A stretch of 64,000 nucleotides of DNA from Noviluteimonas gilva (lineage in GTDB: Bacteria; Pseudomonadota; Gammaproteobacteria; Xanthomonadales; Xanthomonadaceae): NCBI RefSeq assembly GCF_009740395.1, contig NZ_WOXT01000004.1:62001-126000 (forward strand). The letters are read 5' to 3'. Positions 57,812 through 64,000 of this stretch are shown piece by piece. The translations under genes were made by a program, and so were the position numbers. The notes below the pieces were generated by a model, which saw only the letters and a program-made list of their open reading frames with translations, was not told the origin of the DNA and made no database searches. Every line of letters begins with the position of its first letter. Positions within the stretch are counted from its first letter, which is position 1.

Positions 57812-59304
57812 CAGCGAATCGCATCAGGATTCGCGAGGCGACGCAACCGCGGCAGCAGATCCGACGGCAACAAACCGCGTTCGCCACCGTCGCGCGCCGC
57901 TTCGTCGCCCGCGCTTGCATGCAGCAATGCGCCGACGCACGCAGCGTCGTATGCCGACATGCCCTGCGCACGCAATGCAGCGATCACACCGGTAAGCAGA
58001 TCGCCCATGCCACCGGCGGCCATGCCGGGATTGCCTGCGCCGATGACGGCGGCACGACGACCACGTTCGACGACGATCGTGCCTGCGCCTTTCAACACGA
58101 CGACGGCATCGTATTTTTCCGCGATCGCGTTCGCCGCGCCGTGGCGATCGTTCTGGATGTAAGCCGACGACACACCGAGCAAGCGCGCGGCTTCGCCCGG
58201 ATGCGGCGTGAGAATGGCGCCCGAGGGCAACGCAACGTTGTCGCGCGTGGCGAGCAGGTTCAACGCATCGGCATCGAGCACGAGCGGTTTGTCCGCTCCG
58301 AGCGCGGCGCCGAACAACACGCGCCCCCACATGCCCTGCCCCAACCCGGGTCCGGCGGCGACGACATCCGCGCGTTCCAATTGCACCGCGAGGTCTTCGC
58401 TGCGTTCGACCGCGCGCACCATCGCTTCGGGCCGGCGCGCGAGCAGCGCACCGACGTATTCCTCGCGCGTTGCGACGTCGACGAGCCCAGCGCCTGCACG
58501 CAACGCAGCTTCCGCGCACAACATGATCGCGCCGCCGCTGCCGTGGTCGCCGCCCAGGCACAACACGCGCCCGGAATCGCCCTTGTGCGCATCGCGACTG
58601 CGCGGGCGCAACACACCCTTCAATGCATCGGGTAGCAGCAAGGCCGAATGCGGATCGATGCCGTCGAACATCTGCGAAGGCATCGACAACTCGGCGAGTT
58701 CGAGCCTGCCGCGCATCGTGATCGCGGGCCCCGTGTGCAAGCCGGGCTTGGGCACGATGAATTCCAGCGTGCGCGTGGCGAGCACCGCCGCGCCGGGCAT
58801 ACCGCCGGTGTCGGCGTCGATGCCGCTCGGCACGTCGATCGACAGGCGCGGCGCCGGCTGCGCGTTGATCGCGTCGATCAGCGCCTTCGCGTTGCCTTCC
58901 GGCGCGCGCGTCAGGCCGATGCCGAACAAGGCATCGATGATGAGATCCGCGGGCGGGAGCGTATCGACGAAGGCCTCGATGGGGCCCTGGCGCTGGCGGA
59001 ATTCATCGCGCGCTCGTTGGGCCGACGGCGTGGTCGGCGAATGCTCGGGCAAGCGCACGACGCGCACGGAGCGCCCCGCCTCGAGCGCCAGGCGCGCCAG
59101 CACGTAGCCGTCGCCGCCGTTGTTACCCGGCCCGCAGACCACGACGATGCGCTGCGCCTGCGGCCAATGCCGCAGCGCGCAATGCCAGGCCGCGCGGCCG
59201 GCGCGCCGCATCAACTCGAAGGCGTCGCCGCCCAATTCGGCGGTGGCGCGCGCGTCGAGCGTGCGGGCGGCTTTCGTGTCGTACAACGCAAGGGTGGCGA
59301 CCAT
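57811..59304 (-). CDS. nnrD: Bifunctional NAD(P)H-hydrate epimerase/ADP-dependent dehydratase
   Basis: Repairs hydrated NAD(P)H. It has 497 residues. The N-terminal epimerase domain (about 1-210) has VVCGPGNNGGDGYVLARLAL and IDALFGIGLTR. The C-terminal dehydratase/ribokinase-like domain (about 220-497) has HKGDSGRVLCLGGDHGSGGA, ILTPHPGEAARLLG and GNPGMAAGGMGDLLTG. The E. coli YjeF/Nnr fusion has the same arrangement. It starts at ATG 59304, only 22 bp from the divergent queG start. A -10 box (TAGAAT) 6 nt upstream suggests a leaderless mRNA. Confidence 0.95.
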   Translation of the reverse strand: MVATLALYDTKAARTLDARATAELGGDAFELMRRAGRAAWHCALRHWPQAQRIVVVCGPGNNGGDGYVLARLALEAGRSVRVVRLPEHSPTTPSAQRARDEFRQRQGPIEAFVDTLPPADLIIDALFGIGLTRAPEGNAKALIDAINAQPAPRLSIDVPSGIDADTGGMPGAAVLATRTLEFIVPKPGLHTGPAITMRGRLELAELSMPSQMFDGIDPHSALLLPDALKGVLRPRSRDAHKGDSGRVLCLGGDHGSGGAIMLCAEAALRAGAGLVDVATREEYVGALLARRPEAMVRAVERSEDLAVQLERADVVAAGPGLGQGMWGRVLFGAALGADKPLVLDADALNLLATRDNVALPSGAILTPHPGEAARLLGVSSAYIQNDRHGAANAIAEKYDAVVVLKGAGTIVVERGRRAAVIGAGNPGMAAGGMGDLLTGVIAALRAQGMSAYDAACVGALLHASAGDEAARDGGERGLLPSDLLPRLRRLANPDAIR

Positions 59305-59310
59305 CGCCGG

Positions 59311-59320
59311 ATTCTATACT
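59311..59320. promoter_or_regulatory. Overlapping divergent -10 boxes for nnrD and queG
   Basis: ATTCTATACT reads TATACT on the plus strand (59315-59320) and TAGAAT on the minus strand (59311-59316). Each ends 6 nt before the start codon of its gene (queG GTG 59327, nnrD ATG 59304). The -35 regions would lie within the opposite coding sequences; none is clear. Confidence 0.5.
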
Positions 59321-59326
59321 TGGCAG

Positions 59327-60409
59327 GTGGCCTCCCTTTCGTCTACGCCGTCGCATCCTGCACCCGAGGGCAATGTCCTGGCGGCGCAGATCCGTGCGCT
59401 CGCCCGCGAGCTCGGCTTCCAGCGCGTGGGCATCGCAGGCGTGGACCTGTCCGCAGACGAGGGCTACCTGCGGGACTGGCTCACGCAGGGCCTCTACGGG
59501 TCGATGGACTGGATGGCGCGCCACGGCGACAAGCGTTCGCGCCCCGCCGAGTTGATCCCGGGCACGGTGCGGGTGATCTCGGTCGGGCTGGATTACGCGC
59601 AGGACGACGCGGAAGCGTGGCGCACCCTCGCGCACGGCGAGCGCGCCTACGTCGCGCGTTACGCGTTGGGTCGCGACTATCACAAGCTGATGCGCAATCG
59701 CTTGCAGACGCTGGCCGATCGGATCGCCGCGCTCGTGGGGCCCTTCGGGCATCGGGTGTTCGTCGATTCGGCGCCGGTGCTCGAACGCGCGCTCGCACGC
59801 AACGCGGGCCTGGGCTGGATCGGCAAGAACACCTGCCTGATCGATTCCGATGCAGGCTCGTGGTTCTTCCTCGGCGAGGTGTTCGTCGACATCCCGCTGC
59901 CCGTCGACGCACCGGCGAGCGCGCATTGCGGCACGTGCCGGCGTTGCATCGACATCTGCCCGACGCAGGCGATCATCGCGCCCAACCAGCTCGATGCGCG
60001 GCGCTGCATTTCGTATCTCACGATCGAGCATGAAGGCAGCATCGATCCCGAATTGCGGCCCCTGATGGGCAATCGCATCTTCGGGTGCGACGACTGTCAG
60101 CTGATCTGTCCCTGGAACAAGTTCGCGCGCCGCACCGACGAACCGGATTTTCGTGCCCGCAACGATTTGGACACGGCGACGTTGCCCGCGTTGTTCGCGT
60201 GGACGGAAGACGAGTTCCTCAAGCGCACGGAAGGCTCCGCCATCCGCCGCAGCGGATATGGGCGGTGGTTGCGCAATATCGCGGTGGCGCTGGGGAATGC
60301 GCCGACAACGCCTGACGTAATGGCTGCGTTGGAATCGCGCAAGGAGATCGATGACGCCGTCGTGCGCGAGCACGTCGAGTGGGCGCTGGCGCAGCACGCC
60401 GCGCGCTGA
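59327..60409 (+). CDS. queG: Epoxyqueuosine reductase QueG
   Basis: Cobalamin- and Fe-S-dependent enzyme for the last step of queuosine synthesis in tRNA. It has 360 residues. Two 4Fe-4S motifs, CGTCRRCIDICPTQAI and CDDCQLICPWNKF. DUF1730-type N-terminal segment GFQRVGIAGVDLSADEGYL, and GWIGKNTCLIDSDAGSWFFL. The C-terminal HEAT-like repeat region follows. The start is GTG at 59327 with no Shine-Dalgarno. Divergent to nnrD; its stop abuts the convergent pgi stop. Confidence 0.95.
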   Translation: MASLSSTPSHPAPEGNVLAAQIRALARELGFQRVGIAGVDLSADEGYLRDWLTQGLYGSMDWMARHGDKRSRPAELIPGTVRVISVGLDYAQDDAEAWRTLAHGERAYVARYALGRDYHKLMRNRLQTLADRIAALVGPFGHRVFVDSAPVLERALARNAGLGWIGKNTCLIDSDAGSWFFLGEVFVDIPLPVDAPASAHCGTCRRCIDICPTQAIIAPNQLDARRCISYLTIEHEGSIDPELRPLMGNRIFGCDDCQLICPWNKFARRTDEPDFRARNDLDTATLPALFAWTEDEFLKRTEGSAIRRSGYGRWLRNIAVALGNAPTTPDVMAALESRKEIDDAVVREHVEWALAQHAAR

Positions 60410-61933
60410 TCAACGCTCCCGCAGGATCTCGTCGAGCAAGGCTTGCGTCACGGGATCGGCGATCTCCGCTTTCTGTCCACGCATCGCGGGCAGCAACGCA
60501 CTGGCCACCTGCTTGCCCAATTCGACACCGAACTGGTCGAACGCGTTGATGCTCCACGCGACCGATTGCAGGTACACGCTGTGTTCGTACAGCGCGACCA
60601 GCGCACCGAGCGAACGCGGCGTCAGCGCATCGAGCAACAGCATCGTGCTGGGTCGATTGCCTGCGTAACGACGATGCGGATCGTCGTTGCCCTGGCCGTT
60701 CGCGAAGGCTTCGGTCTGCGCGAGCAGGTTGGCGAACAACGCACGGTGGCTTTCGCGATGCGGATGATCGGCCTGCACGGTGCCGACGAAATCGCCCGGG
60801 ATGATGTCGGTGCCCTGGTGCAGCGCCTGGAAGAAGCTGTGCTGCACGTCGGTGCCTGCCCCGCCCCACCACACCGGCACGGTGCGTTCGGCGACGGGTG
60901 AACCATCCAGGCGCACGGACTTGCCGAGGCTTTCCATCACCACTTGTTGCAGATGTGCCGGCAAGAGCTTGAGGCGATCGTCGTACGGGAACACGCCCTG
61001 CGACGCGAAACCGAGCGCGTTGCGATTCCACACCGCCGTCAGTGCATGCCAGTAGCCGAGGTTTTCGCGCGGCGCGGTGTGCAACACGTGCGCGTCCATC
61101 TCCGCTGCGCCCGCAAGCAAGGCTTCGAACGCCGGCATGCCCAGCGCCAGGCCGATCGGCAACCCCACCGCCGACCACAGCGAATATCGGCCGCCGACCC
61201 AATCCCACATCGGCAGGATGCGTGCTTCGGGAATGCCCCACTCCGCCGCGCGCGCCACGTTGGCGGTGACGGCGAGCAGGCGCGTGTCGTCGCCGAGCCA
61301 TTCGCGCACGATGCCGCCGTTGAGCAGCGTTTCCTGCGTGCCGAAGGTTTTCGACACGACGATCGCCGCGGTGCGCTTCGGATCCAGACCAGCGAGAACG
61401 CGCTGTGCGGCCGCGCCGTCGACGTTGGAAATGAAATGGACGCGGAAGCGGCCGGGTTTCGGCGGCTTCAACGCATCGACGATCAGCCGCGGCCCGAGAT
61501 CCGATCCGCCGATGCCGATGCTCACCACATCGGTGACCGGCGTGTCCTGCAGCGTGTCGACCACGCGGCGCATGCGCGCGAGCGCGGTCTGCGCTTCGGC
61601 GTGCGCGGCGACGGCGATGGGCGCATCGCTCAACGCGCTGCGCAAGGCCGTATGCAGCGCGGCGCGGTCTTCGGTCGGATTGACGCGCTTGCCGTCGAAC
61701 AGGTCGCGCAGGCATTCGGGGAATTGCGCCGTATCGGCGAGCGCGAACAACGCGTCGATCGCCGCGTCGTCGTAACGCTGGCGCGCGAAGTTGGCGTAGA
61801 TCGGACCGACGCGGAACGCGAGATCCGTGGCGCGACCCGGCGCCTGTACCAGCGCGCGGATCGGCGTGTCGCCCAGGCGCGCGGCGTGCGCGCGCAGGGC
61901 TTCGAAGTGCTGCTTGAAGGGGCTGGCGTCCAT
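60410..61933 (-). CDS. pgi: Glucose-6-phosphate isomerase
   Basis: Interconverts glucose 6-phosphate and fructose 6-phosphate. It has 507 residues, shorter than E. coli (549) but usual for Xanthomonads. Signatures are [39 protein letters not shown] (PGI signature 1 region), the active Glu/His region in [20 protein letters not shown], and [14 protein letters not shown] near the C terminus. ATG 61933. Ends one base from the convergent queG. Confidence 0.97.
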   Translation of the reverse strand: MDASPFKQHFEALRAHAARLGDTPIRALVQAPGRATDLAFRVGPIYANFARQRYDDAAIDALFALADTAQFPECLRDLFDGKRVNPTEDRAALHTALRSALSDAPIAVAAHAEAQTALARMRRVVDTLQDTPVTDVVSIGIGGSDLGPRLIVDALKPPKPGRFRVHFISNVDGAAAQRVLAGLDPKRTAAIVVSKTFGTQETLLNGGIVREWLGDDTRLLAVTANVARAAEWGIPEARILPMWDWVGGRYSLWSAVGLPIGLALGMPAFEALLAGAAEMDAHVLHTAPRENLGYWHALTAVWNRNALGFASQGVFPYDDRLKLLPAHLQQVVMESLGKSVRLDGSPVAERTVPVWWGGAGTDVQHSFFQALHQGTDIIPGDFVGTVQADHPHRESHRALFANLLAQTEAFANGQGNDDPHRRYAGNRPSTMLLLDALTPRSLGALVALYEHSVYLQSVAWSINAFDQFGVELGKQVASALLPAMRGQKAEIADPVTQALLDEILRER

Positions 61934-61944
61934 GCGCCCCAGTA

Positions 61945-62325
61945 TCACGCAGCCTGCTTCGGCATCGAGTGATTGGTGTGCGTCAGCGCGTTGAGCCGGT
62001 CGACGTACACGCAGGTCGGCTTGTACTTCGCCGCTTCGGCCTCGTCCATCGCGGCGTAGGCGCAGATGATCACCAGGTCGCCGGGCGATGCGCAGTGCGC
62101 GGCCGCGCCGTTGACCGAGATCACGCCCGAGCCTTCTTCGCCGCGGATCGCGTAGGTCACGAACCGCATGCCGTTGTTGACGTTGTAGATGTGGATCTGT
62201 TCGTACTCGCGGATGCCGCTGATGTCGAGCAGGCGGCCGTCGATCGCGCACGAGCCTTCGTAATGCAGCTCGGCGTGCGTGACCGTGGCGCGGTGGATCT
62301 TGGCTTTGAGCAGGTTGAGCTGCAT
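61945..62325 (-). CDS. panD: Aspartate 1-decarboxylase proenzyme
   Basis: Makes beta-alanine for pantothenate through a self-generated pyruvoyl group. It has 126 residues. The self-cleavage site is G24-S25 in [15 protein letters not shown]. Lys9 in [11 protein letters not shown] and the Tyr/Arg residues [20 protein letters not shown] are conserved. ATG 62325. It has its own promoter (62375-62403) and follows panC by 106 bp. Confidence 0.97.
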   Translation of the reverse strand: MQLNLLKAKIHRATVTHAELHYEGSCAIDGRLLDISGIREYEQIHIYNVNNGMRFVTYAIRGEEGSGVISVNGAAAHCASPGDLVIICAYAAMDEAEAAKYKPTCVYVDRLNALTHTNHSMPKQAA

Positions 62326-62374
62326 GGAACGGCGCTCCGCGAGTGGCCGGGCGTGGGGCCCGGGAAAGGTGCGC

Positions 62375-62403
62375 AGTCTAGATAGGGGTTTTCCGCGCCG
62401 CAA
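62375..62403 (-). promoter_or_regulatory. Candidate panD promoter
   Basis: Minus-strand TTGCGG, 17-bp spacer, TAGACT, in the panC-panD gap. Predicted leader about 45 nt. Confidence 0.5.
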
Positions 62404-62422
62404 CAAAGGGGGCCGTCGGCCC
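62401..62422 (-). terminator. Weak terminator-like hairpin after panC
   Basis: GGGCC-GAC-GGCCC followed by CCTTTGTTG on the minus strand, 10 bp after the panC stop. The T-run is short, and the site overlaps the panD -35 box. Confidence 0.35.
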
Positions 62423-62431
62423 ACCCGGCGT

Positions 62432-63274
62432 TCAGAATTCGAGGTTGTCGATCAGGCGCGTGCGACCCAGGCGGGCGGCGACCAGCGCCACGCGCGGGCC
62501 GGGAATGTCTTGTGGTTCAAGCAGTTCCGGCGTGCGCACGACGGCGTAGTCGACCTCGAAGCCGGCCGCCGCCAGCGCCGCCCGCGCCTGGTCCTCGATT
62601 TGGGAACGCGGCGTTCCGCCCAGCGTCGCCTCCCGCATGCGCTGGAGGGTGCGGTGGATGGTCGCCGCCACCGGCCGTTCTTCCGCCGACAGGTATTGGT
62701 TGCGCGAACTCATCGCGAGGCCGTCGGGCTCGCGCAGCGTGTCGGCGGCGAGCAGCTCGACCGGGAACGCGAGGTCCTTCACCAGATACCGGATCGCCGC
62801 CAACTGCTGGTAATCCTTGCGACCGAACACGGCGACATCGGGCTGCACTTGCAGGAACAGACGCGCGACCACCGTGGCAACGCCATCGAAGTGCCCGGGG
62901 CGATGCGCGCCTTCCAACACATCGGTTACGCCGGGCACGCGGATGCGCACAGCGTTGTCCGCGCCGAACGGATACATCGTCGCCACTTCGGGCATCCACA
63001 ACAGGTGGCAACCGGCGGCGGACAAACCCGCGGCATCGGCGTCGGGCGTGCGCGGATAGCGGGAGAAGTCTTCGTTCGCGCCGAACTGCGTCGGATTCAC
63101 GAACACGCTCGCGACCACGCGATCGACATGTTTGCGCGCGAGTTCGACGAGCGAGTAGTGGCCCGCGTGCAGGTTGCCCAGCGTCGGTACGAAACCCACG
63201 CGCAAGCCCGCGCGTTTCCACGCACCGACGTGCGCCCGCAGCTCGTCGAGCGCGGTGGCGATCGCGAGCGTCAT
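62432..63274 (-). CDS. panC: Pantothenate synthetase
   Basis: ATP-dependent condensation of pantoate and beta-alanine. It has 280 residues. HIGH-type motif in [54 protein letters not shown] and [12 protein letters not shown] (KMSKS-type) are all present. ATG 63274 overlaps the panB stop by 4 bp (ATGA), so the two are translationally coupled. Confidence 0.97.
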   Translation of the reverse strand: MTLAIATALDELRAHVGAWKRAGLRVGFVPTLGNLHAGHYSLVELARKHVDRVVASVFVNPTQFGANEDFSRYPRTPDADAAGLSAAGCHLLWMPEVATMYPFGADNAVRIRVPGVTDVLEGAHRPGHFDGVATVVARLFLQVQPDVAVFGRKDYQQLAAIRYLVKDLAFPVELLAADTLREPDGLAMSSRNQYLSAEERPVAATIHRTLQRMREATLGGTPRSQIEDQARAALAAAGFEVDYAVVRTPELLEPQDIPGPRVALVAARLGRTRLIDNLEF

Positions 63275-64000
63275 TCGTAGGCGTGCGCGGCGTCGGGGAA
63301 GGCGCCGCTGCGCACGTCGTCGCCGAAAGCCTTGATGGCGCCCGCGATCGAACCGCCTTGCGCGAGGAAGTCCTTCACGAACTTCGGGCGACGATGCCCG
63401 GTGTTCACACCGAGCAGATCGTGCAGCACGAGCACCTGGCCATCGCACGCGGCGCCGGCGCCGATGCCGATGGTAGGAATCGGGCTCGCGACCGTGATCG
63501 CGGCGGCGAGCGAGGACGGCACGCACTCGAGCACGAGCAGCGTTGCGCCCGCTTTCGCGACGGCCAAAGCGTCTTCGCAGATCTGCTTGGCGGCCTTGTC
63601 TTCGCGGCCTTGCACCTTGTAGCCGCCCAGGCGCAGCACCGATTGCGGCGTCAGGCCAAGGTGCGCGCAAACCGGAATCTCGCGATCGACGAGGAAGCGG
63701 ATGACATCGAGCTTGTGCGCCGCGCCTTCGAGCTTGACCATCGCCGCGCCGGCCTGCAGGAACTTCAGCGAGGCATCGAGTGCGCGCTCGGGCGTGGCAT
63801 CCGCGCCGAACGGCAGGTCGGCGATCAACAGCGCACGCTGCAATCCGCGCGAAACGCAGGACACGTGATACGCGATGTCGTCGACGGAGACCGGCAGCGT
63901 GCTGCCGTGTCCCTGCACCACCATGCCGAGCGAATCGCCGACGAGGATCAGGTCGACGCCGTTGTCGTCCATGACGCGCGCGAACCCCGCGTCGTAGGCG
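63271..64000 (-). CDS. panB: 3-methyl-2-oxobutanoate hydroxymethyltransferase (5' part cut by window edge)
   Basis: First committed step of pantothenate synthesis. About 243 codons are visible to base 64000; the N-terminal 30 or so residues lie beyond the edge. Metal/substrate segments are [65 protein letters not shown] and [21 protein letters not shown]. An internal ATG at 63972 is not the start, because coding similarity continues upstream of it (AYDAGFARV). Confidence 0.97.
   Translation of the reverse strand, partial: AYDAGFARVMDDNGVDLILVGDSLGMVVQGHGSTLPVSVDDIAYHVSCVSRGLQRALLIADLPFGADATPERALDASLKFLQAGAAMVKLEGAAHKLDVIRFLVDREIPVCAHLGLTPQSVLRLGGYKVQGREDKAAKQICEDALAVAKAGATLLVLECVPSSLAAAITVASPIPTIGIGAGAACDGQVLVLHDLLGVNTGHRRPKFVKDFLAQGGSIAGAIKAFGDDVRSGAFPDAAHAYE

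Overview
The window is a very GC-rich gammaproteobacterial chromosome segment with strong G/C bias at third codon positions. It looks like a member of the Xanthomonadaceae/Lysobacteraceae (Lysobacter-like). Support comes from the gene order (glmM, tpiA, secG, tRNA-Leu, nuoA-N, tRNA-fMet, rimP, nusA), the asd-fimV-truA-trpF-trpB-DUF3144-trpA-accD cluster, a MutL with an endonuclease motif, and many GTG and TTG starts. The species assignment is inference; nothing here identifies a strain. Almost the whole window is core chromosome. No insertion sequence, integrase, prophage or CRISPR array was seen.

Layout. 1-3.7 kb: nusA (cut by the window edge) and rimP, preceded by two terminator-like hairpins, then a small accessory patch with an unknown membrane-anchored protein, a RelE-type toxin plus antitoxin, and a small unknown protein. 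3.8-19 kb: initiator tRNA, the complete 14-gene complex I operon in order nuoA to nuoN (minus strand), and tRNA-Leu(GAG). 19-34 kb: secG, tpiA, two Fe(II)/2OG-oxygenase-like proteins, glmM, accD, tryptophan genes, truA, fimV, asd, aroC, prmB, then SCO1/SenC and psd on the plus strand. 35-36 kb: a 1.1-kb stretch without convincing genes but full of palindromes and degenerate repeats. 36-49 kb: MltD-like lytic transglycosylase, HerA/FtsK-like ATPase (DUF853), lipoprotein, DUF4013-like membrane/TPR protein, rhomboid protease, greB, rimO, dienelactone hydrolase, HIT protein, RDD protein, dcd, mrp, DUF2147. 49-64 kb: metG, an RnfB-like ferredoxin, VOC protein, TraB/GumN protein, DUF1684 lipoprotein, the mutL-amiC-tsaE-nnrD/queG cluster, pgi, and panD-panC-panB (panB cut by the edge).

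How the genes work together. Complex I genes are tightly packed, with 4-bp or slightly longer overlaps suggesting translational coupling. The E. coli order glmM-secG-leuU-metY-rimP-nusA is kept here, with nuoA-N lying between the two tRNAs and the toxin-antitoxin patch between metY and rimP. Amino-acid (trp, asd, aroC), fatty-acid (accD), envelope (glmM, fimV, mltD, amiC, psd), repair (mutL) and CoA-precursor (panBCD) genes make up the rest.

Most unusual signals: (1) two inverted copies of a ~170-bp element at 35 kb. Their 23-bp palindrome arms differ at eight positions, and every difference is compensated on the partner arm. (2) A 22-bp divergent start-to-start gap between nnrD and queG with two overlapping -10 boxes, each exactly 6 nt from a start codon, implying two leaderless mRNAs. 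(3) Dispersed G/C-rich hairpin repeats in intergenic gaps, one of them inside the predicted accD leader.
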